In this document: one piece after another, positions 1 through 10,379 of the stretch | Layout of the letters: the number at the start of each line of letters is the position of its first letter | How positions within the stretch are numbered: the first letter of the stretch is position 1 | NCBI RefSeq assembly: GCF_024763615.1 | Contig: NC_077223.1 | Span: 87,234,627 to 87,298,626, forward strand | DNA from: Phlebotomus papatasi | Lineage: Eukaryota > Arthropoda > Insecta > Diptera > Psychodidae | Reading direction: 5' to 3' | DNA: 64,000 nucleotides | Position numbers and translations under genes: made by a program | Notes under the pieces: generated by a model | What the model was told of the DNA's origin: nothing | Databases searched by the model: none | Seen by the model: the letters and a program-made list of their open reading frames with translations, nothing else

Positions 1-130
1 AAAAGGGTACCTTTAACCCCTAATACACCTAAAAAGGGTAATATTTACACCGATTTCGGATCAATACTGCAGGGTAAAATAAAGATTTCCGGAATGCTAT
101 TTTAACTTTTTCGGATTTTTCTTAGTGTTA
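1..130 (+). mobile_element. MITE of the CACTGAGAAAAAA family, cut by the window edge
   Basis: Matches the right part of the copies at 10113 and 57533: GGGTACCTTTAACCC, TAATACACCT, TTTACACCGATTTCGGATCA, ending TTTTTCGGATTT. Confidence 0.75.
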
Positions 131-420
131 TAGATAGTTTATCGTCCTTGCTTTCCTTAAAATCATTCATAATACATTTTAAAATTAATAAATAAATATA
201 TAGACATAGCTTTGTGTAATATTTCGGCCACCTTAATTCTTATAATTCCTTGTACTTCAGGAATTCTTACAAGGTCGTTTTCACATCATTTCGTTCGTAG
301 AAGAGACATTTCTTCAAGTTTAATTTTGCATTGTATGATCTCTGGAGTATGCAAAACCTAAAAATTTACGGAAATTTGAGAAATAAAAAAATGGCCGAAA
401 TTGAGTACAGTTCCTTAACC
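120..420 (-). mobile_element. decayed fragment of the pogo-derived MITE family
   Basis: Reverse-orientation similarity to 2511-2940: TTTCGGCCACCTT, TTCCTTG and CATTGTATGATCTCT blocks occur in the same order. The TIRs are lost. Confidence 0.5.
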
Positions 421-1671
421 TAACTCCTTTAATATAGCTCTTGAAGATTTTTCTTCATGGGATTTAATATTTGCTTGCACAGCAAAAACATTATATCGTA
501 GAAGGTACAAACCGGTCGATAGTGGCAGCCACTGCTCGGAATCAACTGTGTTATACCGAAAATAGACTGAGGCTGATCCTTGAGAATACTCAGCTCGAAA
601 AATTTGACGGTAAAAGATCAGCTTAAACTACCATATACTCTGGATTTAGGATCAAGGATTAGTGTTTTTAGGGTAAACTTTCATCAAATGTGCACACTTT
701 GAATGCTGAAAGACTTCTAAAGTGCAATATCAATAGATTTTCCATACAGATATGAGTATTTTGAACTTCCCTTTCTTACAATCTTAATACATTTTAAGGT
801 TCTGCGACATTACGTACCTACTCTCCATGTTTTTTTCATTCAACTAACATTTCGAAAAGTACCTAAAAACACCCAAAGTAAAGTTTTATATTTTTACCAC
901 TGGCGCTGATGTCACTGATCCTCGTAAATTTCACAAGGCCTCGTGAATTTAGAGGCTCAGCCTGATCACTCAAATTTTGGGATGTTCCCTAAGCCGATCC
1001 CTGCATGTATTTTTGGCTTTAGGCGAGAAAGTTTAGCATTTTGACAAAAAATTAGGGTTGCTAGAGTGAACTTTTGCTCACATTTTCCGATTCGGCACGA
1101 GTTTAATCAAGCTCAACCTTTTTGGACTAGGGGAAGTGTGCCAAATTTCGGCCAGCTTCTAATTTCGGCCACTTTGAGTGTAATTTCGGCCATGCAAATA
1201 AATAAATTAAAATTATGTATGTTATCTTCGAACAGTAAATTAATTCATTTTGCTTTTAAATATTTATTCATTTTAGGATGTATTAACACAAAGACTGCTA
1301 AATTTTAGGTATAATTTGAATTTAAATTGCGTTGTAAAAACTCAGTGTGGAAAGTCTTACAAAAAATGTGACAGATCGATTGTGTTTCTAGCAGTCTTAC
1401 GATTTGTGGTGAAGTGCAAAAGGGTTTCCTTCGGTGTTTTTCATGAAAATTGATTAGTTTTCATTAAATATTGTTTCTGTTTCTGGTAATAGTGAATCAA
1501 TCTTTAAATTTCAGGTTAAATTTCCCAGCTGGATCCTGTATTTCGCGTAAAAAACTATATACTTTGTGAGCGTCTCTCCGGTGAGGTAGTGTTGCCTATT
1601 CCGGCAACATCTTTTGCATTCCTAAATTTCTTATTCATTTTGTGTTTTTTTTTCAATTTGTGAGTTCCACA

Positions 1672-1785
1672 ATGTCCAGAGAAAAAAACCATCGCTTCTA
1701 CAGAAAAGATGAAGTGGAAAAAGCCTTGGAAGAGTTCAGGAAGGGCAAATTGCTACGGGAATCTGCGCGTAAATTTGAGATGCTA
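1672..1785 (+). pseudogene. N-terminal fragment of a pogo-type (HTH_psq) transposase
   Basis: From ATG in ACAATGTCC the frame reads MSREKNHRFYRKDEVEKALE, then EFRKGKLLRESARKFE. This has the layout of the first helix-turn-helix of pogo/Tigger/psq transposases: a basic start, acidic D-E-x-x-x-A-x-x, a GK turn, then A-x-K-F. After that the frame loses similarity and stops at 1857, so the catalytic DDE/D domain is absent. It lies inside the 1.19-kb TIR element at 1126-2316, and the same peptide, more decayed, is present in the 430-bp MITEs. Confidence 0.6.
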
Positions 1786-2206
1786 CTCTTCAGGTCTTCA
1801 GGACAAATTACACGGAAGATCTCAGGGCTTGTGGGTTATATAAACGTATTAAACTAAATATTAAACTCGTTCCTTTTGACGTTTTCAAATTTTCTATCCG
1901 TTGCGTCACAAAAGGTGGTTAGAAAAAAGGTGGCCGGTATTTCACACAAAGTGACCGGAATACTAGCCAAAGCCATGTCCATATTGTTAATTTTTCAATA
2001 TTTTAGGAAGTGATTTAAAGAAAACAAAGATGATAAACTAGTTTTCAAGGTTCCACACAACCCTCCCGAAAAGGAAGTAACAAAAAATATCAAAATATCA
2101 AAAAATATCAACTAAGACGGCGGTGGCCGCTACTACTCAAATATGAAATTCTTTAAACTCTGTATTTATGAAATATGCTTTCAAGAGCACTAGCTCAAAA
2201 GCAGTC

Positions 2207-2240
<34 letters not shown>
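2207..2240. repeat. (AAT)n microsatellite
   Basis: About 11 perfect AAT units inside the 1.19-kb pogo-like element. Confidence 0.9.
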
Positions 2241-2242
<2 letters not shown>

Positions 2243-2510
2243 TGAATTAAAAATATTTCATTTCAAACTTAGGACTTTGGCGCTTATATGCAACTATGCC
2301 GAAATTTGGCACACTTTTTAATTTAATTAATTTCATAAACTCGTAAGAACATCTTTCATGTCACCTGAAGATGGCGCGATAAATAGCAGTATAAATTTTC
2401 AGAGCTTGAATTTAAATTATAAACCGTTAAGGGGTTTAAAATAATTTACTGCAATGTAATTCCTTGTAAGTCACTGGATCGCGATTTATTATATTATTTA
2501 GCCAGAGGTA

Positions 2511-2940
2511 GGGTAAGTGTGCCAAATTCCGACCAGATTGCAATTCCGACCACCTTTTTTGTTCCTCGAATTTCTATGATTTTTTTTAGTTTTTGCATAC
2601 TCTAGAGATTAGACAATGCAAAAGAATAACAAAAAATGTAGCTTTGACAAACGAGATGACGTGAAAAAGGCATTGGAAGAATTCCCGAAGAGCAAGGAAC
2701 TATGAGAATGAAGGTGGTCGAAATAGGGCACCAAAGCTATGTCTACATTTTTATTCATTTTAAAATGTATTAAGAACGATTTTAAAGTAAATAAAGACGA
2801 TAAACTGTCTACGAGGTTCTAAGCAACACTCCTAAAGTAGAAGGAATGAAAAAAAAACAATTTCTATTAAAGATATTACATTTCAAACTTGAGACTTTGG
2901 CGCTTGCATGCAAATATGCCGAAATTTGGCACACTTACCC
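2511..2940 (+). mobile_element. 430-bp pogo-derived MITE, copy 1
   Basis: TIRs GGGTAAGTGTGCCAAAT and its inverse, with a TA on each side as target duplication. The interior retains ATGCAAAAGAATAACAAAAA, a relic of the transposase start (QKNNKKCSFDKRDDVKKALE), followed by a stop after KSKEL. Confidence 0.85.
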
Positions 2941-2980
2941 TAGAATATCAAACAATAAAATGATATTAATTGAGACTCAC

Positions 2981-3297
2981 TTCCGGATTTCGTCGAGGAT
3001 TTTGGCATGTATAGCATCATCACGGTCTGCAAAGTTGACGGGCCTGTCCGTTGAATCCAACTGCACAAACTCCACTTTAGCATTCTTTTTCTTCTGTGTC
3101 AACGTCAGTACCTCAGTTGGATCTTGAGGGTGGATGAGGGATGGTGGAGATAGAGAACAATCCTCACCGCTGTTCTCGAAGATGTCACCAATGGTACATG
3201 CTCCCGTACCTCCAAAGCCACTCTCCAAATTGCCTACCGTCAACAAATTTCGACTTGCTTCAGACATTCTGGAGACACGGCCCACCATCAAGGGTAG
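2981..3297 (-). CDS. internal coding exon of an unrecognised gene
   Basis: 317 nt, phase 0 in and phase 2 out, with a strong acceptor (CATTTTTCAG) and a strong donor (GGAA|GTGAGT). Codon composition is much more GC-rich than the flanks. It encodes about 105 residues: LPLMVGRVSRMSEASRNLLT, then a Ser/Gly/Asp-rich acidic stretch with two cysteines, then TQKKKNAKVEFVQLDSTDRP, and ends near KILDEIRK. No transmembrane segment is seen; it looks like a soluble or cytosolic linker region. I do not recognise the protein. It is a piece of a larger gene on this strand whose other exons lie partly outside the window or among the candidates described here. Confidence 0.72.
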
Positions 3298-4794
3298 CTG
3301 AAAAATGGAGATAAACAATTTTTTTTTGTCATTGTCAACACTTTCGTGGGGTAGGCCAATAAAATAATAGGAGACGAAGAAATGAGTTCTGTGTGATATA
3401 TTGATTGGGATATTTTGTCTCTTCTTGTTGTCGACCAAATTTCTCAATGGGAATCCTTGCAAAAGAAATCCAATTGAGAAGTTCCATGTAGCAAGATAAA
3501 TTCTAAATTAGAGGAAAGACATTTGGAAAATGTGATAAGAAAATGTGACAAGAAACCTTCTTTGACATTTTAGATCATCATGTTTAACAGTTGAACAGAG
3601 AGGTGAGGAAAGTTCTCGTCAAAATTGTCAAGGGAGAAAAGCTTTCATCAAGTTTCATTGCAAACAAATCCAATAAGCAACACCTTCAGAGAATGTCATT
3701 TTCTTCCCTTCGAAATTCGAGATATACATTCGTTGAAAAAAAAAAAAGTTTTCATTCTAAAACTTTTACCAAGTTATTTTCCCTCTTAAAAACTGTTTAT
3801 TCAGAAAAAAACCTCACCAAGAAAAAAATGGATCTGTATTATGTTCAGTGGAAAATTATTCACCGCCGAAACTGAGAGAAAAATAACATTAAGTTTTGTG
3901 AATGGGGAAAATGTTATCTCTTTTGGAAATTTTCTTCATCACACCACCACACTTCAATATTATAGAAGATTTTCCCTTTTCTGAAACATAAATTTCATCA
4001 TATTTTTCTTCCTTCCGTAATGTTCAAAATCTATCGAGAAATGTGCGTAGAAAGTTTTTTTTTCCTTCTTCTTTGGGTTTTGTTTTGTTGGAAGCCCCTT
4101 GGGGAAGAGTGAAAGAAGAGCCTCAGAGGAGGTATATTACAATTCAATAACATCACGTTCCATTTTGAATGGGAACAACCCACGCAAATGCTGCAGTTTA
4201 GGCGAATATAGCAGTAAATGTAAATTGAACATAAATAGCTTAAATCAAAAGTCAAGTTCTTGCCCTCACAGTCGATGGAGCTTAGTAAGAAGTGGAAGAA
4301 TTCAATGTATAAAACACTATTTGATCTAACCATATAATTTTATCGGCACGATATGTAAGGTCAATTTAAGTGATACTGCATATATGCACGATAATGTTCA
4401 TTGAGCCCACAATGCAGCAAATATGCCAAATGTGACACGCTAAATTGATATGCTCTGCTATAGTTTAATTGTTGGCGCCTATTTTACTACAATCTATCAA
4501 AGTACAACCCCTCCAATCCCTATATACATTAACACTTTGACTAAGCATGTTTATGTGCATAAATGTCGCAGTATCAACAAGTAGATATCCAATGCAGAAA
4601 TTGTCATATTGATTAATGTCCCAACTTAACTTAGATTTACTACATATTATTCAGTGCACGTGGATAGAGGAAGGATTTGAAGATTTAAATATAGATTTAT
4701 GGCCTATTCAAATAATACGTTTCTGCTTTAAGAATTGTCAATATAATCTAGAATAAAAACATTTTTAGTATTTTCGTGCATTTCTATTCAATTT

Positions 4795-5407
4795 ATGTGC
4801 CTTCGGGACGATGTTACTGATCATCTAAAGGTGGCCATTGTTATCACCGGAACCACGACCGGCATCTCGGACAACATGTACGATGGAATAAGGGCTGCGA
4901 TGGGCCAAGGGACTAGACCAAGGTTTTTCGGATTCAGGCTGGACAAGGGAGCACTGCGCATTATTTACGTTAATGCAGTGGCCCGTGACTGGCTTGTTCA
5001 GTAGATCACGGTGCCTTCTGGATACAACATACAACCTCCGGATGTTTAACTACAGTAGAGTTCCTCAAATTTGAACAATATTTTCAAAAACGTAACGGAA
5101 TTCATGTAAAATTCTCTTTTCCTAAACTAAGGAAAATACCTTTAGAGAATTTTATCAATTGAATTTGTTGTTAAATAGGTGGAATTTGTTGAGGAAATTA
5201 ATAAAATATGACAATATTGAGGGAACACGAGAGAAAAATAGTTCTAATTCAGACTCCATCCACAATTTCTTTTACATAACCTCATATTTTACATTTTAAA
5301 TGCAACCGTCGTCGTTCAAATTTGAGGAACTCGACTGTAGTCCGAGCTGAGGATGATGAAAGTTACCGCCTTTATTCCGGCCCGGTAAAGCTCTATAGCG
5401 CCGTGTT
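4795..5407 (+). pseudogene. DUF4780-like ORF fragment, split by a MITE
   Basis: A GC-richer stretch encodes VAIVITGTTTGISDNMYDGI, then PRFFGFRLDKGALRIIYVNA and ARDWLVQ before a stop. This is the layout I associate with the DUF4780 family, found in many insect repeat-associated ORFs (PRFxGFxxxxGxLRxxxxxxxxRDWL). After the MITE at 5053-5337 a continuing block reads SELRMMKVTAFIPA, as expected further along that domain. The copy has stops and is dead. Which mobile element it came from is not clear; the family assignment is from memory of the motif. Confidence 0.5.
5053..5337 (+). mobile_element. Tc1/mariner-type MITE inserted in the DUF4780-like relic
   Basis: Left TIR CAGTAGAGTTCCTCAAATTT, right TIR its inverse with one mismatch, extending to about 25 bp. 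TA on both sides (5051-5052 and 5338-5339). CAGT at the tip is typical of mariner-like ends. About 285 bp, AT-rich, noncoding. Confidence 0.8.
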
Positions 5408-5689
5408 TAAATTCACTGAGAAAAAACGGGGGTGCGATTAACATTTTTTTAAAATTAAAAAAATAAAGTTATTTACTATTAAACATATATGTTACGCACC
5501 TTGGTTAATACATGATCCTTTGTGGTGCAGATCGTCACTTTTTTGACAGTTGTAAATTTAGCATTGTTAATTAACCAATCTCTGCATAGTACATTCTATA
5601 TTGGAAAAATAATAAAATTGACAATTTCGTAGAATAAAATTTTTTTAGTCAATTATTACAATATTCGATTTTTTTAACTTGCACTGCTC

Positions 5690-6070
5690 TGGAGCTTAAA
5701 CGGTAAAAGATATCAACTTCCGGTCTTCGGTGACCCCCAATAAAAAAACAATATCTTCTGACGTTCTTTCCCCTTCATCCTTCCATCCCCTTCAAAACCA
5801 TGTTTTTTTTTGGTTTTTTCGAAAACAGCTCCTACGATTTCTTTTGTTTTTTGGATATGTTTTGGGTGTGGTCCAGACGAACACTTTGTCCAAACATACC
5901 TATGACCTAAAAACATCACTATCTTAAATTTTGAAAGCCAAACCATTCTGGAGGACCTAGTTTTCAACCGATTTGGTTAAATTTAGATTTTTTGGAAAGG
6001 GTTTGAAATCAGTAACAAATCGGAAATATATTCGCAAATGACTTATTTTTCTCATATTTACATTTTTAAT
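5690..6070. repeat. dispersed repeat with 'TTCCGGTCTTCGGTGACC' block
   Basis: Shares TATCAACTTCCGGTCTTCGG, the Pro/Phe-rich AAACCATGTTTTTTTTTGG block and TGGTCCAGACGAACA with 53040-53280 and 53560-53800, and its first block with 46570-46610. Extremities are not defined and no TIRs are seen. Confidence 0.55.
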
Positions 6071-6079
6071 TTGTTCGTA

Positions 6080-6274
6080 GGGGGAGGTGGGCACCTTTGA
6101 AAGTGGGGCACCTTTGAAATTGGGTTTTTCTCCTATGTTTAATTGGAACTGAGCCATATCATAATGCAATTCAGCTTCTCAATCTGTTTGTGCATCTAAA
6201 TTATATCAAGATAGGGCTCAATTTTATTTAAAAATAGGTGAAAAATCCCAATTTCAAAGGTGCCCGACTTCCCC
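6080..6274 (+). mobile_element. MITE with GGGGCACCTTTGAAA termini
   Basis: TA then GGGGGAGGTGGGCACCTTTG at the left; the inverse, ending GGTGCCCGACTTCCCC, at the right. A direct duplication of the GGGCACCTTTGAAA tip is seen at the left end. About 195 bp. Confidence 0.75.
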
Positions 6275-6409
6275 AAAGTTTGAAACTAAAAAGGTGTCGA
6301 TTTAAATCACTTCTGGCAATACTATTTTCATGTGACATTTCTTCAGTATACACAGAATCATATTTATGTTTGGAAGATTATAATTGATTATTACTCTATA
6401 AAAAAGTGC

Positions 6410-6785
6410 TCCCTGCAGAGGATAACAAACGGGAAATTTCAACGGTTATCAGAAGCAATTTCCCGTGGACTTCCCTTTGGTTTCCTCCTATGGATATTTG
6501 AGTGGAAATTTTCACGGGTAATCAAGGAAAATTCCCTTAGAATTCTCCGGGGATATCCCGTATGGAAGATTGGGTGGAAATTTCCTGAAAGATATACCCG
6601 CTGAATTCTCCGATGGAAATATGAGTGGAAATTTCCAAGGGTACCCCTAGAAATTTCCCCATGTGATCCCGGAGAATTCTACCCCTAAAAATCCTAGTGA
6701 ACATTTTCTTGTGTAGCCCTGGTAATTTCTCAAAAGAGATTTGCGTTGATTCCTCCAATGGAAATATCGTTGGAAATTTCCACGC
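6410..6785. repeat. degenerate tandem array based on GGAAATTTCC
   Basis: About a dozen irregularly spaced units of the type TGGAAATTTC(C/A), GGAGAATTC and TATGGAAATATGAGTGG repeat over about 370 bp, with unit spacing roughly 40-60 bp. It encodes nothing convincing. Confidence 0.5.
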
Positions 6786-6788
6786 TTA

Positions 6789-6935
6789 GGGGGAAGTGGG
6801 GCACCTTTAAAAGTGGGGCATCTTTGGAATTGGGATTTTTCATCTACGCTTACGTGGAAATGAGCCATATCATAATATAATTTAGCTTCTTTCTCTCGTG
6901 AGTTCGACCATTCAGCAAAACTGGGATGCTTTGCC
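6789..6935 (+). mobile_element. truncated copy of the GGGGCACCTTTGAAA MITE joined to another repeat
   Basis: The left end (TA, then GGGGAAGTGGGGCACC) and about 100 bp match 6080-6274. It then switches to TCTCGTGAGTTCGACCATTC, which recurs near 54005-54060. Confidence 0.6.
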
Positions 6936-7310
6936 ATCTCTTTTCAAATTTGAGGCAAAATACTTCTCAGCACGAAAATTAACATGGCCTATAAAAAAAT
7001 CATTGGAATGTATGTAAATCTTCAATGAGTTATTCACGTGATAATCCGCACATATTTTGCATATTTTTAATAATGCAGAGGCATCAACATTTATCAGCCG
7101 GTCATTCTTGAATAGTCGATGATCTTTAACCTTTTCGGCACCATTAAAATACAAACAACATATTGTGCTGTGATTCTCAAATTTTATGCCAATATTTCGC
7201 ATTTTATCCAACACAAAAACACATCCAGAAACATTAAACTCCTCATACAATAGGCTTAAAATTAGGCAATAGATCTGGTAGGTTTTATAGAAATTTTTCT
7301 TTCATTATAA
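6912..7310 (-). CDS. uncharacterised ORF of about 130 codons, probably a repeat-associated relic
   Basis: The longest frame on this strand near 7 kb; it is open from about 7310 to a stop at 6912. It includes YEEFNVSGCVFVLDKMRNIG, then a region with several cysteines (KICKICADYH), and ends GKASQFC. There is no ATG at its head and no clear splice site. Its last 15-20 codons overlap a sequence repeated near 54010-54060, so it may be the end of a transposable element. No function is assigned. Confidence 0.25.
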
Positions 7311-7566
7311 TCCAATGAATATAACTATAAAATAGACCGATTTTTATAAACAAAAGAGGAGGAATGAAATGCCTGATGACAAAATAATGTTGGTCAGGCA
7401 TTTGGTGCTCTTTATAATAACTTTATAAAGGTACTTGTTTAAGGATGATTAACCACTTTTCACTACTCTGAATGAAAAAGTTGTCTTTGTATAAATACAA
7501 CTTTAAATCTTTAAACTTAAAATTTGCAATGCTCTAGGTAGGATGACCCTTATACAAAACACACTA

Positions 7567-8950
7567 GGGTGCAGGCATTACTTATGGCCACATTAAGGAC
7601 ATATCTGCCTATAGCTGTTGATCTTCTTGACCAATTAAAGCAAAATCTTAAGAGTAATTTCTTTCATGTAGTTTCTTTCGATATATTCAAATGAATTTCC
7701 TAGAAAAATCCCTGAAACCCCGGAAAATATGTAGTTTTCCCAACCATGTAATATTCATAACTTGTGGCCTCTTTTACGAACTTATGCCCATTCGTAGAAT
7801 AACTTATGGCCACAATTTTAAATGATATAAAACAAACTTAGTAATGAAATAATTTTATTATAAAAGAAAAGCATTTTAAACACTTTCATAGGTTTTTCTT
7901 ATTTTTCTTAACAAGTTTTTCATAGTTTTTTAAACATTTTACTCATAATAGTAGCAGACTACTAACATTGATTCTGCGCACAGTGACCAGTAATCCAACC
8001 TGTCTTTCGTGATGGAATAGCCACGTTTGGTTGCATGAAGAACCCACCTCAGGATATCCTCCTCAGTTTGTTCTCTTTTGGGGGCTATGAAAGCATCCGT
8101 GATCAAATGTTTCTCCCGGAGAATTTCCGGGGATTTTAATACAGAGTTTGTGTGGGGATTGGGGTACAGCTGAAATGACTGGAATACTAGTCGTGATCAC
8201 TCCATTCTCAATGCTTCTCAATACTTTTTGCATCCTTTGAGTTCAATAATAGGGCTTTTTTCGTATTTTGCATTGTCCTAAGAGGGATATAAGAGAAAAA
8301 GTTAGGTTATTTACAACAAAATGCAGGTTTATTGAAAAAATCAACAAGATCTACACACTACTCTTTTATAATCAATTTTACGTTATAATTTCAACACTTA
8401 CCTTAAACTTTATTAAATTTTTGCTGGAAAACTCAAATTCACTGAATCAAAATACAACAACTGTCAACTCGCTAAACCAAATATCTGTGATGGCGCCACA
8501 CGTGAAATTCTGTGGCCACAAGTTAATAATCTTATCAAATAGGTCATAACTTATGGCCTTGTCTTTATTTTACATTTTTTGTTTAAAAAATCATAAAAAT
8601 CAAGTGGTAAATGAAAATATAGTTACTAAGAAAACAAGTTTTGAAAAATAGTACTGAATATTTTTGATTGAAGATATAAAATTTAGTCATTAAAAATTAT
8701 GAGATCGTTAGTAAATTTCTTAACGATTTGACGTATATTTGACCATCTGCCGTATTAGTGAAATAATTCCCGCAAAATTATTAAAATTCTACCGAAATGT
8801 AAAAGTAAATCAGTTTAAAAGATTCATTCAATGATAGCACATCAAATATTCCTATTTTTGTGGTTCTTCGAAATTAATTTGGGGGAAAAAATTGAAGATA
8901 TCTACGAAGTGGCCACAAGTATAGACTGGCCATAAGTAATGCCGCCACCC
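7567..8950 (-). mobile_element. 1.38-kb pogo-like element with a transposase relic
   Basis: Left end TA then GGGTGCAGGCATTACTTATG; right end the inverse (CATAAGTAATGCCGCCACCC) then TA. On the - strand near 8240-8160 a psq-like start (MQKVLRSIENGVITTSIPVI) is followed, after a frameshift, by LITDAFIAPKREQTEEDILR and WVLHATKRGYSITKDRL (to about 7985). This resembles the second helix-turn-helix and linker of pogo/Tigger/jerky-type transposases (TxxEExxLxxWVxxxxKRGYxIT). The catalytic domain is gone. Confidence 0.7.
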
Positions 8951-9361
8951 TACTTGGACTTTTCCTATTATACTATGTAGGTTATCAACTGTACAATGTC
9001 TATCGGAAGATTAAATTTTGTCAGCAAAAAAACAAATTTTATTACCACGCAATTTAAAATTGAAAAATCTGTGTTTTTTTTACTTATGAAGAATTTATTC
9101 CTGAATAATTGTAACTAACATCGATCGGAACAACTGTTTATCAGAAAATATTATCAGAAAATACAGCCGGGGCGGTAGGACATCCGAATTCATCTGGATC
9201 AGATAAGTGCAATGCCACGGAACGTAGTTGTGTTGCAATATCACACTCTCGTGTTATTGGACTTATTTAATGAGTATTGCCTTCCTTCTGGAGATATTTG
9301 GCCATTTTGTAGATTATGATCCTTCACTAGGTGGAAGCAACAATGTTTAGGGTTAAGGATA

Positions 9362-9580
9362 GGGGAAAGCGCGCTACCTTAGAACGATTTATGCTTTGCA
9401 CAAATCATTTTTTTCAATGTGTTATAAATGAATATGCCCAATTATAATAATTATATTTTAATTGCTAGTCCAATGCTTCATATTTTCAGAAAAAGATCTA
9501 TGAGTGAAATCCATAAGGAACATAGAGAAAAAATAGAATTGTCCGAAGCTTGAATCGTCCGTAGGTAGCGCGCTTTCCCC
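9362..9580 (+). mobile_element. MITE with GGGGAAAGCGCGCTACC termini, copy 1
   Basis: A 219-bp element with TIR GGGGAAAGCGCGCTACCTT and its inverse, flanked by TA on both sides (9360-9361, 9581-9582). The interior includes GAACATAGAGAAAAAATAGA. Confidence 0.85.
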
Positions 9581-10112
9581 TACTCGAAAAATAACCATTT
9601 TATAATCGCCTGTACCACTTCGATGCTAAAAAGAGCCTTCTTTCAAAAAATTTCAGAAGTGAATTTTGAATTTTTTCCTGATTTTTTAGTTAACTCATGC
9701 GGCATCGATTTTATTTCTAAAGCATTTAAACAATTTTCCGGGTGATGTTCGATTGTACATGTTGTCTGTGGACACTTTTAATCCAATAACGTAGAACGAG
9801 GTGGAGATTTTCGAAACTGTCTGGAAAATACAATTTACTCAGGAAAACTCATCAACTTTTTCCAGAGCTTTCGGCTCGATCTCCAAGCCTTCATCAGTGG
9901 TCAGGTCTTTTAAATAATCTCTGAGAGTTGTTCATTAATTGGGTCAAGATGTTCAAAAATACTAATCAAATTATTTTAAAAAAAAGTCTATACTAATGAA
10001 TACTAAGCATTATACAAAATTTCAAAGTAATTTTCTGACTTTTAGAAATAAGGTTTTATCGAAACATAAAAAGGTTTCTCAAGCATGCCGACTCTCTCCT
10101 ATTTGGTACACT

Positions 10113-10375
10113 ACTGCACTGAGAAAAAAAAAGACGGTGCGATTAACATTTTTTCCTCGTAACTTTAACACTTTTTAGGTGTAAAATATATCAACATTTT
10201 TTAATGTTAATTTTACACCTTATTAAGGGTAACATTAACATAGAAAAGGGTACCTTTAACCCGTAATACACCTAAAAAGGGTAATATTTACACTGATTTT
10301 GGATCAATACTGCAGGGTAAAATTAACATTTCAGGAATGGTATTTTAACTTTTTCGGATTTCTCTTAAGTGTAAA
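10113..10375 (+). mobile_element. MITE, CACTGAGAAAAAA family (full copy)
   Basis: Starts CACTGAGAAAAAA and GGTGCGATTAAC, ends TTCGGATTTCTCTTAAGTG. The interior is AT-rich with repeated TTTTACACC and GTTAATTTTAC motifs and a central AAAAGGGTACC. About 260 bp, no coding capacity. Confidence 0.75.
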
Positions 10376-10379
10376 AGCG

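Larger units (their letters stand above)
1126..2316 (+). mobile_element. pogo-like TIR element (about 1.19 kb), internally deleted
   Basis: The left end reads AGGGGAAGTGTGCCAAATTT; the right end is its inverse (AAATTTGGCACACTT). Between them are a transposase N-terminal fragment, an (AAT)n microsatellite at 2207-2240, and segments matching the shorter MITEs at 2511, 32813 and 48111. It looks like a longer, older relative from which those MITEs were derived by deletion. Confidence 0.6.

Noticed and set aside
8403..8442. - strand 40-nt exon (frame EFEFSSKNLIKFK) with GTAAGT donor
   Set aside because: It lies inside the pogo-like element at 7567-8950; if real it is a transposase exon rather than a host gene exon.
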